Assembly: GCA_948497845.1 (NCBI GenBank)
Contig: CAOOMX010000020.1
Coordinates: 262 to 22,958, forward strand
From: an uncultured Bacilli bacterium
Lineage (GTDB): Bacteria; Bacillota_I; Bacilli_A; RF39; UBA660
Length of the DNA: 22,697 nt
Reading direction: 5' to 3'
Part shown: in pieces, positions 7,803 through 15,722 of the stretch
Layout of the letters: every line of letters starts with the position of its first letter
Numbering within the stretch: position 1 is the stretch's first letter
Notes under the pieces: generated by a model
Databases searched by the model: none
Seen by the model: only the letters and a program-made list of their open reading frames with translations
What the model was told of the DNA's origin: nothing
Made by a program: the position numbers and the translations under genes

Positions 7803-9476
7803 ATGAATTACAAAGAAAACTGGGAAAATCCAGGTAAATGGAGAGATTATTATAAAGATTTAAATTGTACTTTTGAATCTTCTTTTGAAACAATCAGAAA
7901 TAATTATCATGATTTAGCGCGTCAGTATAATGCACGCCAAGCAACAGATCCCAAAGCAATGGAGGCCTTTAAAATCATTAATGAAGCCTACCATATTTTA
8001 AGCAAACCAGAAAAACGAGCAAAATATGATATGGTTTATAAAAAGCGTATGAAAACGCCAAATAGTAAAAAAGATATTTTAAAGAAAATATTTGACCAGT
8101 TAGCTCAAGTAAAAATGAAAAAAAAGAAAGGTTTCGTAGACAAACAAAAGCAAAATACACCAAGTACAGCTTTAATGACTATCCAACATGAAAGAATTAG
8201 AGTAGAAGCTAAAGAAAAAGCGCATACAAAAAAGGTGAAAACACCAAGTAGAAATTATTTAAAAGAGGCATTTGACTGTTTGGCTAAAGAATTACAAGAA
8301 AGAAAAAAGAAGACTGTTAAAACAGCAGCTAAAAAGAACATGACAACAAATGAAAAAACAAACGATACAGCAGCCAAAAAAGTAGTAACAAAAAGTCCAA
8401 TAACTGCTAGTGAATTAAGAAGACGAATTATATCTAATAAAAATAGAATGTCTATAGAAATCACCACTATAGGTGGAGAAGTAAAAAAATTACTAGAAGA
8501 TTTAAAAGCAGGAAAATTAAATGTTGTACAATTTGGTGCTGTAAAAGACCGTTTAGTTAAAAAAATAAATGAAGTGATGTATATTCTAAACAATCTCCTA
8601 ACAAATGCAAGAAAAGTAAATGGTCATTTAGATGAAGAAGTAATAAAAGAAATTAAAAGATTAGAATTATTAAAGCAAAATATACCAAGAAATTATCTTG
8701 CAGCAATAATGAAAGTAAAAAAGGATGCTAAGAAAAAAGAAATCAGTCAACTATTTAAGATTATAACAACGAATTTATCATATTTAACAGACCAAATGGA
8801 TCGTCTTTTATTTAAAGCATATAAAGTTGGATTAACACCTGATGAATATGAAAAAAGTAAAAATGAGATTTTAACAAATTTTCAACGCTATTTATTAATT
8901 GCTGAAAATAATGGTAGTAAGGCAGTATCTTTAGGTCTAGAAAGTGAATATCAAGAACTTTATAATAAAATAGGTCTTGTATCTTTACAATTAGAAGAAA
9001 GAAATGTTTCGTATTTTGCAGCTAAAAGTGGAATTATTATAGAAACGAAACAACTAGAAAGAGCAAGAACACTTTTAAACGAGAGTGAAAATAATATAGC
9101 TCTTCATTATGCGCATAAATTAAAAGGCTTAAAAGTATCACAAGTAGATTATTTTAATTATTGTGAAAATAGAACGATACAACAAAAAAACATTGCTGAA
9201 TTATCAAATTATATTGCTAGCATGAAAACAGCAAGTAGTGAAGAGGATCAAAATGTAGCTTATACTATCGCAGCAATTGAAGGAATTAAAGCAGAAACAG
9301 AAAGTTTGCGTAAAGAATATCATCGTTGGTCCAATGATAACTCACTTGATGCAAGAATATATGTACAAAAATGTGTAGCCAAAAATAATATAGATAGAGC
9401 AAATTTTAGTAAGTTAAAAAGTCAATTAAATCAAAATGTTGCAACTACTGATGCAAAAAGAAGTTTAATTAGATAA
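7803..9476 (+). CDS. J-like domain protein with long helical C-terminal region, HPD motif absent
   Basis: 557 residues, predicted cytosolic (no signal or membrane segment). Residues about 14-78 keep a J-domain outline: DYYKDLNC, a helix with YHDLARQY, and then FKIINEAYHILSKPEKRAKYD. The His-Pro-Asp expected near residues 43-45 is replaced (YNARQ), so classical stimulation of Hsp70 ATPase is doubtful. Residues about 80-205 are Lys-rich and contain a motif repeated at 84-101 and 146-162 (KTP, then LK, then FD-x-LA). Residues about 205-557 look almost wholly alpha-helical, possibly coiled coil, including FAAKSGIIIETKQLERAR. The downstream gene is a full-length paralogue 22 bases away, sharing a promoter. 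Function unknown; a scaffold or chaperone-adaptor role is only a guess. The start is supported by an excellent ribosome binding site. Confidence 0.8.
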   Translation: MNYKENWENPGKWRDYYKDLNCTFESSFETIRNNYHDLARQYNARQATDPKAMEAFKIINEAYHILSKPEKRAKYDMVYKKRMKTPNSKKDILKKIFDQLAQVKMKKKKGFVDKQKQNTPSTALMTIQHERIRVEAKEKAHTKKVKTPSRNYLKEAFDCLAKELQERKKKTVKTAAKKNMTTNEKTNDTAAKKVVTKSPITASELRRRIISNKNRMSIEITTIGGEVKKLLEDLKAGKLNVVQFGAVKDRLVKKINEVMYILNNLLTNARKVNGHLDEEVIKEIKRLELLKQNIPRNYLAAIMKVKKDAKKKEISQLFKIITTNLSYLTDQMDRLLFKAYKVGLTPDEYEKSKNEILTNFQRYLLIAENNGSKAVSLGLESEYQELYNKIGLVSLQLEERNVSYFAAKSGIIIETKQLERARTLLNESENNIALHYAHKLKGLKVSQVDYFNYCENRTIQQKNIAELSNYIASMKTASSEEDQNVAYTIAAIEGIKAETESLRKEYHRWSNDNSLDARIYVQKCVAKNNIDRANFSKLKSQLNQNVATTDAKRSLIR

Positions 9477-9498
9477 AAAGAAAAAGGGGGGATATTAG

Positions 9499-10356
9499 GT
9501 GAGAAAAAATAAGAAAAACAAAAATGAATGGAAAGATTTTTATCAAATCCTTAATTGTCAAATGGCAGACACAACCCAAACGATACAATATGCATATTAT
9601 CGTTTGGCAGCGCAATATTCAGTTTTAACGGATACTAATCAAAAAAAGCATGCTTTATATGAATTACAACTAGCTTTTAGTACATTAACAAATCCAAATT
9701 TACGTGAGAAATATGATGAAACATATTTAGATGAATTAGCTAAAATGAACAAAAGGATGCATGCTAAAAAAAGAAAGATAAATATAATAAATGCGATTAA
9801 AACTACTGTATCCCGTTGGATGCAAAAGTTGATTCCTGAAACATTAAATCATAAAAATACACCTCTAGATGATAAAACAGAATTGAAAAAAAGAATTATA
9901 GAAAAGCGAGATCACTTCAATAAAGAAATAGAAAAAGTAGAAGCAATGCTTAGTGACTATAATTATATGTTAAAAGAAGATACACTAACAAAGAAAAGAT
10001 TTGCTGATAAAAGAAACAAAATATTAGCTGAAGTAGAACGTTTGCTAAGTGGAATTGAAGAAGCAATGCAATTCACCTATCAATCTGGTTTTAAAAACGA
10101 TCTTTTTATTCCATTAAAAGATCGCCTAAGCAAAATAAAAGAAGGATTTCCTAAAACCTATGCTGCAGCCATATGGGGAAGTAAAAAGGAAGAAGAAAGA
10201 GAAGAAATACATAACTTAGTATTAGCAGCTCCAAATGGCATAAAAAAAGCTTTTGAAAAAATAGCATATATATTAACAAAAGCCAGTCAACAAGAAATAA
10301 GTGAAGAAGAATATAAATTAGAAATGGGACTTGTTTTAGCTGAATTAAAACAATAA
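9499..10356 (+). CDS. J-like paralogue, N-terminal part ending at an in-frame TAA
   Basis: A GTG start lies seven bases after AAGGGGGG at 9484-9491. The 285-residue product begins with a basic stretch and a degenerate J-like domain (about 12-76: DFYQILNC, then YELQLAFSTLTNP, then REKYD), with SVL where HPD is expected. A helical region similar to the upstream gene follows; for example FPKTYAAAI matches IPRNYLAAI. TAA at 10354-10356 stops translation, but the same frame runs on without interruption to 10878 and keeps similarity to the upstream paralogue. The stop therefore looks like a nonsense mutation, sequencing error or readthrough point rather than the natural end. A pipeline would call this a separate short CDS. 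Confidence 0.75.
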   Translation: MRKNKKNKNEWKDFYQILNCQMADTTQTIQYAYYRLAAQYSVLTDTNQKKHALYELQLAFSTLTNPNLREKYDETYLDELAKMNKRMHAKKRKINIINAIKTTVSRWMQKLIPETLNHKNTPLDDKTELKKRIIEKRDHFNKEIEKVEAMLSDYNYMLKEDTLTKKRFADKRNKILAEVERLLSGIEEAMQFTYQSGFKNDLFIPLKDRLSKIKEGFPKTYAAAIWGSKKEEEREEIHNLVLAAPNGIKKAFEKIAYILTKASQQEISEEEYKLEMGLVLAELKQ

Positions 10357-10878
10357 TCAAATACTTCTAAAGCAGAGAAGGTATTAAAAGAACTATTAGC
10401 AAGAACTAGTGTGCATGAAGAAGAATTAAAACAACCTTTTTTTGCAGCACAATGTGGTATAGTAAAACAAAAAGAAGATTTAGATAAAGCTCGAGAAAGA
10501 TTAGAGGCATATGAAAAAGAACTTCGTTATTTAGAAGAAAATAACAGTCCTATTTCAGAAATATTAGACCTTCGTTTAAAAAAAATAGGAGAATATATTA
10601 TGATATGCGAACTAGAACAGTATATCATTGATATGAAACAAGCTACTTCAGTAGATATGCAAAAACAAATATATGGTTTAGCTATTCTACAAGGTTTAGA
10701 GTTAGAGATACAAGAATTATCTAAGGAAATAGATTTCTATACGCCATTAAAAGAACAACCAGAAGTACAAGCCTATATTAATAAATGTGCTAATATCATA
10801 AAAAAGAATAAGAATAATATCGAAGCTTTAAAAACACAGCTTGGTATACCTAGTGAAGAAACTAATTTAGCACTTTAA
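10357..10878 (+). pseudogene. C-terminal part of the J-like paralogue, separated by one in-frame stop
   Basis: This is the same frame as the preceding gene, immediately after its TAA. The first possible start is a GTG at 10411 with no ribosome binding site upstream, which argues against independent translation. FFAAQCGIVKQKEDLDKAR matches FAAKSGIIIETKQLERAR of the upstream paralogue. The later IIDMKQATS, ILQGLELEIQELSKE and INKCA match IASMKTASS, IEGIKAETESLRKE and VQKCV in the same order. The full unbroken protein would have about 459 residues, against 557 for its neighbour. The reading frame has no other damage, so the stop would be recent or read through. Confidence 0.7.
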
Positions 10879-10894
10879 CAAGATAAATTTAGGG

Positions 10895-10923
10895 TTTTCT
10901 TTAAAAACTAAACGTGCTATAAT
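10895..10923 (+). promoter_or_regulatory. Extended -10 promoter of the rimP-nusA-infB-truB operon
   Basis: A perfect TATAAT at 10918-10923 is preceded by TGC, giving an extended -10 (TGnTATAAT). The -35 position (10895-10900, TTTTCT) is poor, as is common for extended -10 promoters. Transcription would start near 10930. Confidence 0.65.
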
Positions 10924-10938
10924 AAAAACAGCAGATTT

Positions 10939-10966
10939 AAGTGGGCAGCAAATCCCACTTTTATTA
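10939..10966 (+). promoter_or_regulatory. rimP leader hairpin, possible attenuator
   Basis: A 7-bp stem, AAGTGGG (10939-10945) with CCCACTT (10954-10960), an 8-base loop and a short T-rich tail lie between the promoter and rimP. The short, interrupted U-run makes a weak terminator of the type that responds to NusA. NusA feedback on its own operon through leader terminators is known in other bacteria; applying it here is inference. Confidence 0.55.
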
Positions 10967-10982
10967 TTAGTAAGAGGTGAAT

Positions 10983-11234
10983 ATGGAAAAAGTATTAGAA
11001 GAGTTAAAAAGTGCTTTGGTAAAGGAATTTGAACAAACTGAAATCATCGTTGATGAAGTGACATTTGAAAAGAAGGGAAAATATCATTTTCTAACAGTAG
11101 TATTAGATCGAGTAGGCGGACTTGATTTAGAGATGATTGTTGAGGCGACAAAGCCTGTAAACAAAATAGTAGATGCATTTGATATAACGGATGATAGTTA
11201 TATTTTAGATGTAATTAGTAAGGAAAGAGGGTAA
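10983..11234 (+). CDS. rimP: Ribosome maturation factor RimP, N-terminal domain only
   Basis: Assists 30S subunit maturation. Only 83 residues, against about 150 in the usual two-domain protein. It matches the alpha/beta N-terminal domain (VDEVTFEKKGKYHFLTVVLD, then DDSYILDVIS) and stops where the family normally continues with SSPG and the C-terminal SH3-like domain. The stop is followed six bases later by nusA, so there is no room for the missing domain and no leftover coding remnant. The ATG at 10983 follows AAGAGG at 10972-10977 by five bases; the in-frame GTG at 10977 overlaps that site. It is the first gene of the operon. Whether one domain still binds the ribosome cannot be read from the sequence. 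Confidence 0.8.
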   Translation: MEKVLEELKSALVKEFEQTEIIVDEVTFEKKGKYHFLTVVLDRVGGLDLEMIVEATKPVNKIVDAFDITDDSYILDVISKERG

Positions 11235-11240
11235 AATAAA

Positions 11241-12353
11241 ATGAACAATAAAGAATTTATAAAAGCATTAAATAACTTAGTAGAAGAAAAAAATATAAGT
11301 GCAGATATTGTGTATGAAGCGCTTCAAGTAGCATTACAAACAGCATATAAGAAAAATTTTGACTCAAAGACGAATGTACGTGTAAACATTAATAGAGAAA
11401 CAGGAGACATAAAAGTATTTTCCTATTTAGTAGTTGTAGAAGCTTATGATGATGGAGAAGAAACAACTGATGAAGAAGGAAATATCATAAAAATTGAGCC
11501 AAAAATTAATAGAGATGCTCAAATATTATTAGAAGATGCTAAAAAAACACATCCGAACATTGAAATTGGAGAAACAATAGAACAAGAAGTAACTCCAGCA
11601 AATTTTGGACGTGTTGCAGCAGGAACCGCTAAACAAGTAGTAATGCAAAAAATACGTGAAGCTGAAAAAGCAAGTATTGTTGAAGAATTTGCTGACAAAG
11701 AATATGAATTGATGTTGGGAATGGTAGCGATGGAAGATGCTAACAACTATTACATTGATTTAGGACGAACTAGAGGAGTTTTACCAAAAGCAGAAACGAT
11801 CCCAGGAGAAACAATCATCATGGGTTCAAATATTCGTGTTTATGTAACCAAAGTAGAAAATGGACCTAAAGGACCATTAATTAAGCTTTCTCGTAAGCAT
11901 TATGGATTTATAAAAAGATTATTTGAACATGAAATACCAGAATTAGCTAATGGAACAATTCTTTTACAAGCAGCAGTTAGAGAACCTGGTATAAGAAGCA
12001 AAGTAGCTCTTTACTCAACAAATGAAAAAATTGATCCAATCGGAGCTTGTATTGGAGAAAAAGGAAGTCGTATTGCAGGAATTTTAAAAGAATTGGGAGC
12101 AGAAAGAATAGATTTAGTATTATATAGTACAGATCCAGCTGAATACATAAAAAATGCGATGGTACCAGCCAAAGATGTTATTGTAAGTATCACAGATGAA
12201 GTAAAAAAAGAAGCATTAGTAGTTGTTCCAGAAGCAAATTTAAGCTTAGCGATTGGAAAAAAAGGAAGCAATATCAAGCTTGCCAGTCGTCTTACTAAAT
12301 ATCATTTAGAAGTTAAGACTATGGAAGAAATAAATAAATCAGGAAATCGTTAA
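11241..12353 (+). CDS. nusA: Transcription termination/antitermination factor NusA
   Basis: Binds RNA polymerase and nascent RNA, modulating pausing and intrinsic termination. The 370 residues match the short Gram-positive form, which lacks the C-terminal repeats of enterobacterial NusA. In order: polymerase-binding N-terminal domain (about 1-125), S1 domain (about 135-200, with YIDLGRTRGVLP), KH1 with GACIGEKGSRI, and KH2 with SLAIGKKGSNI. AAGAGGG inside the end of rimP is the ribosome binding site, nine bases before the ATG, so translation of the two may be coupled. Its position behind the leader hairpin fits possible self-regulation. Confidence 0.95.
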   Translation: MNNKEFIKALNNLVEEKNISADIVYEALQVALQTAYKKNFDSKTNVRVNINRETGDIKVFSYLVVVEAYDDGEETTDEEGNIIKIEPKINRDAQILLEDAKKTHPNIEIGETIEQEVTPANFGRVAAGTAKQVVMQKIREAEKASIVEEFADKEYELMLGMVAMEDANNYYIDLGRTRGVLPKAETIPGETIIMGSNIRVYVTKVENGPKGPLIKLSRKHYGFIKRLFEHEIPELANGTILLQAAVREPGIRSKVALYSTNEKIDPIGACIGEKGSRIAGILKELGAERIDLVLYSTDPAEYIKNAMVPAKDVIVSITDEVKKEALVVVPEANLSLAIGKKGSNIKLASRLTKYHLEVKTMEEINKSGNR

Positions 12354-12368
12354 AATAGAGGTAGTTTA

Positions 12369-12632
12369 ATGAAGCAAAAGAAAATACCTATGCGTAGTTG
12401 TATAATTACGAAAGAAAAATATGAAAAAAAAGATTTAATTCGAATCGTAAGAACACCAGAAGGAATTGTGAAAATTGATACTACAGGAAAAATGAATGGA
12501 AGAGGAGCTTACTTAAAAAAGGATTTAGAAGTAATAGATAAGTGTGAAAAAATGCAAGCTTTAAATCGCATTTTAGAAACAAATGTCGAAAAAGAAATAT
12601 ATGATGAATTAAGAAATATAATAAAAGAATAG
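12369..12632 (+). CDS. ylxR: YlxR family RNA-binding protein (RnpM-like)
   Basis: 87-residue basic protein with the family pattern: MRSCIITKEKYEKKDLIRIV, then RTPEG, DTTGK and GRGAYL. YlxR proteins lie between nusA and infB across Bacillota. They bind RNA, and in Bacillus subtilis the protein has been reported to modulate RNase P. Length and motif order are normal. TAGAGGT at 12356-12362 provides the ribosome binding site, six bases before the ATG. Confidence 0.9.
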   Translation: MKQKKIPMRSCIITKEKYEKKDLIRIVRTPEGIVKIDTTGKMNGRGAYLKKDLEVIDKCEKMQALNRILETNVEKEIYDELRNIIKE

Positions 12633-12676
12633 AAAAAACAGGGGAAAGGTTGATGTTTTAGAAAGGAAGTTAGAAG

Positions 12677-13270
12677 ATGATAAATTTGAAGTTTGTTGCT
12701 CAAAACATTGCACAAAGGCGAAAATTTTATCAAGAAATCAGGATGGCAGAAGAGCAATATGCCCAAGATGACATTGTCTTAAGTATTCAAAAAAGTGTAT
12801 TTGCAGAATACCAAGAAATAATGTGGGAAAGAGCAAATTTTAGAAAAAATCTAAATCCAATCAATTTATGGTATACAGTGCCAGTTGCAAATGAAAAAGA
12901 TTCTCCTGATAAAGGCTATATATATAATCCTTTATGGGGAAAAACTTTGAAAAATACTTTTATGCAAAATCCAGGAAATATAGCAACTCAATGGTATTGC
13001 ACAATAGATATAACACCATACATTGATTATAAGAATGTTAAAGTAGAATCAGATGCAACACGTGCAACAATAAATATTTTAACCCATCAACAAATACCCC
13101 AAGAAATAGAAGCCGTTATTGATAAGATTGAAGAACTTATTGTTGAACTAGCAGAAACATTTGATGTCATAGAAGAAGGCGATTTAATAGCGTACGTAGA
13201 ATCGATGATGAAAAAAAAGCAAAAAAGAGTACGTAGAAGAACAAGAAAAGAAAGGTGTGTGGAAACATGA
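12677..13270 (+). CDS. Unrecognised protein in the ylxQ position
   Basis: 197 residues, no signal or membrane segment. Not recognised. The N-terminal half is rich in aromatics and polar residues (YQEIMWERANF, LNPINLWYTVPV, YIYNPLWGK, TQWYCTIDITPYIDY). Residues about 140-176 are an acidic, probably helical region (IDKIEELIVELAETFDVIEE). The tail (about 179-193) is strongly basic with Lys/Arg runs, suggesting contact with RNA, ribosome or polymerase; that is inference. In most Bacillota this slot holds the small L7Ae-like YlxQ, to which no similarity is visible. AAAGGAAG at 12662-12669 lies seven bases before the ATG. The TGA stop overlaps the infB start as ATGA, so the two are probably translationally coupled. 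Confidence 0.8.
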   Translation: MINLKFVAQNIAQRRKFYQEIRMAEEQYAQDDIVLSIQKSVFAEYQEIMWERANFRKNLNPINLWYTVPVANEKDSPDKGYIYNPLWGKTLKNTFMQNPGNIATQWYCTIDITPYIDYKNVKVESDATRATINILTHQQIPQEIEAVIDKIEELIVELAETFDVIEEGDLIAYVESMMKKKQKRVRRRTRKERCVET

Positions 13271-15384
13271 AAGTAAAAGAATATGCTATGGATATGAATT
13301 TATCTGTGGCAGAGGTATTAAAAAAATGTAAAGATTTAAGTATTAATGTAAAAACAGGAGAAGATGAGTTATTTGATGATGATATCATCTTACTAGATAA
13401 TACGATTAATTTAATAAGTACCGATGTCGAAATCACATACGAAGAAGAAGATAGTATTGATGACAAAGTAGATGAATTACTTACTGCATCAACATATGAA
13501 AGAGATATAAAAAATATTGTATCCAAACAAAAGCTAAAGAAGAAAGATACAAATAATTCATCCAAAAATGAATTCAATCTTTTAAAAAAGCAAATGTATA
13601 AAAACAAGAATAAACTAATGACGAATCGTTCAGATGATACAGTGATTGTTTATAAAGCTGGAATGACAGTATATGAATTTGCTAGTTTATTACAAATAAA
13701 TCCAGCTGAAATTATCAAAAAGTTAATTGCATTAGGAATAATGACAAATATTAATGAAAGCATAGATTTTGAAAATGCTGAAATTATTGCATTAGAATAT
13801 GGCAAAACTTTAAAAAGAGAAGAAACGCAAGATGTGGTTAACTTTGAAGAATATGAAATTATTGATAATGAAGCTGATTTAGTAAATAGACCTCCAATAG
13901 TAACGATTATGGGACATGTTGATCATGGAAAAACAACGCTTTTAGATTACATTCGTAATTCCCATGTTGTAGATAAAGAGTTTGGTGGAATAACGCAACA
14001 TATTGGAGCCTATCAAATTGAATATGAAAATAACAAAGTAACATTTATAGATACGCCTGGACATGAAGCGTTTACAGAAATGAGAGCAAGAGGAACGAGT
14101 GTAACAGACATTGTTATTATCATAGTAGCAGCAGACGATGGTGTAAAACCGCAAACAAAAGAAGCAGTAGATCATGCTTTAAGTGCTAAAGTTCCTATCA
14201 TTGTAGCAGTAAATAAAATTGATAAACCAGATGCAAACATAGAACGAGTTCTAACACAAATGGCTGAAATTGGTCTTACGCCTGAGGCTTGGGGGGGAGA
14301 TATTCCATTTATCAATGTTTCAGCGCATACTGGAGAAGGAATACCTTTATTATTAGAAACGATTTTAACGATTTCACAAATAAATGAATTAAAAGCAAAC
14401 CCTAACCGTTATGCAATTGGAGCCGTAATTGAATCAAGAGTTGATAAAAATGTGGGAGGAATAGCATCGTTTTTAATCCAAAATGGAACATTAAGAATAG
14501 GAGATCCAGTAGTAGTGGGCTCATCTTATGCCAAAATTAGAACAATGAAAAACGATTTAGGAGAATCAATCGTAGAAGCAGGACCTAGTACTCCAGTAGA
14601 AATCACTGGTTTAACAGAAAATCCAAGTGCTGGTGATAAATTTATGGCTTTTGAAACAGAAAGTGAAGCAAAAAATATTGCTGAAAAGCGTAAAACAATG
14701 ATTAAACTAAATGAAAACAAGAAGCAAGCAGTATCATTAGATGACTTATTTGCATCTATTGGAGCGGGCAACAAAGAAATTAACATTGTATTAAAAGCGG
14801 ATGTAAGAGGAAGCGAAGAAGCGGTTAAGACATCCTTAGAAAAGATAACGACGAAAGATGTAGTTGTAAAAGTAATTCGTAGTGGAATAGGAGCAATTAC
14901 TGAATCTGATGTTATCTTAGCAGATGCATCCAAAGCGATTGTTGTAGGTTTTAATGTTGTAGCAACACCAAGTGCCAAAGAAATAGCTAAAGACCATGAA
15001 GTAGAGATTAGAAATTATACAATTATATATAAATTAGTAGAAGATATCCAAGCTGCTATTAATGGTATGTTAGATCCAGAATTTGAAGAAAAAATAATAG
15101 GAACAGCAGAAATTAGAAAGATATTTAAATTTTCTAAGATTGGAAGCATAGCAGGATCATATATTACAGATGGTATTGTTAAAAATGGAGCATTAGCTCG
15201 TGTAATAAGAGATGGTATAGTTATAGCCAGTGATGATAAGATTTCATCATTACAAAGAGAAAAGGATAGTGCTAAAGAAGTTAAAAAAGGTTATGAATGT
15301 GGAATAACATTGGAAAATTATAAGGATATCAAAGAAGGCGACATAATAGAAGCCTATGAAATGGTGGAGATTCCACATGCCTAG
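13267..15384 (+). CDS. infB: Translation initiation factor IF-2
   Basis: GTPase that places initiator tRNA on the 30S subunit and promotes subunit joining. 705 residues from the ATG at 13267, preferred over an in-frame GTG at 13255 because AAAGG at 13251-13255 is then correctly spaced and MKVKEYA is the typical N-terminus. Two IF2_N-type modules are seen at about 1-50 and 129-180. The GTP-binding motifs are GHVDHGKT (216-223), GGITQHIGAY, DTPGHEAF, NKID (316-319) and the G5-like SAHTGEG. Domains II, III and the C-terminal fMet-tRNA-binding domain follow (GSIAGSYITDGIV, ECGITLENYKDIKEGD). The start overlaps the preceding stop and the end overlaps rbfA. Confidence 0.97.
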   Translation: MKVKEYAMDMNLSVAEVLKKCKDLSINVKTGEDELFDDDIILLDNTINLISTDVEITYEEEDSIDDKVDELLTASTYERDIKNIVSKQKLKKKDTNNSSKNEFNLLKKQMYKNKNKLMTNRSDDTVIVYKAGMTVYEFASLLQINPAEIIKKLIALGIMTNINESIDFENAEIIALEYGKTLKREETQDVVNFEEYEIIDNEADLVNRPPIVTIMGHVDHGKTTLLDYIRNSHVVDKEFGGITQHIGAYQIEYENNKVTFIDTPGHEAFTEMRARGTSVTDIVIIIVAADDGVKPQTKEAVDHALSAKVPIIVAVNKIDKPDANIERVLTQMAEIGLTPEAWGGDIPFINVSAHTGEGIPLLLETILTISQINELKANPNRYAIGAVIESRVDKNVGGIASFLIQNGTLRIGDPVVVGSSYAKIRTMKNDLGESIVEAGPSTPVEITGLTENPSAGDKFMAFETESEAKNIAEKRKTMIKLNENKKQAVSLDDLFASIGAGNKEINIVLKADVRGSEEAVKTSLEKITTKDVVVKVIRSGIGAITESDVILADASKAIVVGFNVVATPSAKEIAKDHEVEIRNYTIIYKLVEDIQAAINGMLDPEFEEKIIGTAEIRKIFKFSKIGSIAGSYITDGIVKNGALARVIRDGIVIASDDKISSLQREKDSAKEVKKGYECGITLENYKDIKEGDIIEAYEMVEIPHA

Positions 15385-15712
15385 TCACAAAGCACAAAGA
15401 ATAGCCTCTGATATAGCTAGAAATATCAGTGAAATATTACTAAATGAAGCAAATGATGAATTACTAAAAACGGTTACGATTACAGGATGTGAAGTAACAA
15501 ATGATTTAAGTTTTTGTAAAGTTTATTTTACATCTTTAAGTAGCTTAGATAGAAAAAATCTTGAAAAAGAAGTAAATGAAGCAGCTTCCTTTATTAGAGG
15601 AAAAGTAAGTGAACGAGTAGACATTAGACACACCCCTGAAATAAGATTTATATATGATGAGTCAATAGAATACGGGGAAAAAATAGAAAAAATAATTAAG
15701 AATTTAGATTAA
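15377..15712 (+). CDS. rbfA: 30S ribosome-binding factor RbfA
   Basis: Helps process the 5' end of 16S rRNA and mature the 30S subunit, especially in the cold. 111 residues with a KH-like core: HKAQRIASDIARNISEIL, DLSFCKVYFTSL, EAASFIRGKVSERVDIRHTP and IRFIYDESIEYG are typical. The ATG at 15377 is chosen over 15356 because GGTGGAG lies just upstream and MPSHKAQR fits family N-termini. It overlaps the infB end by eight bases. Confidence 0.92.
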   Translation: MPSHKAQRIASDIARNISEILLNEANDELLKTVTITGCEVTNDLSFCKVYFTSLSSLDRKNLEKEVNEAASFIRGKVSERVDIRHTPEIRFIYDESIEYGEKIEKIIKNLD

Positions 15713-15722
15713 GGAGAACCAA

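Noticed and set aside
10354..10356. TAA reassigned to a sense codon
   Set aside because: TAA ends most other genes in the window, including ftsZ, nusA and truB, so a general reassignment is not possible.
13268..13270. TGA read as Trp (Mycoplasma code)
   Set aside because: Trp is TGG everywhere, no gene contains an internal TGA, and readthrough here would add only two codons before another stop.
13167..13607. 146-codon open frame antisense across the infB start
   Set aside because: Phe/Ser/Leu-rich shadow of the Lys/Asp-rich infB N-terminus, overlapping two well-supported genes.
14526..14978. 150-codon open frame antisense to infB
   Set aside because: A shadow of conserved infB coding sequence with low-complexity composition.
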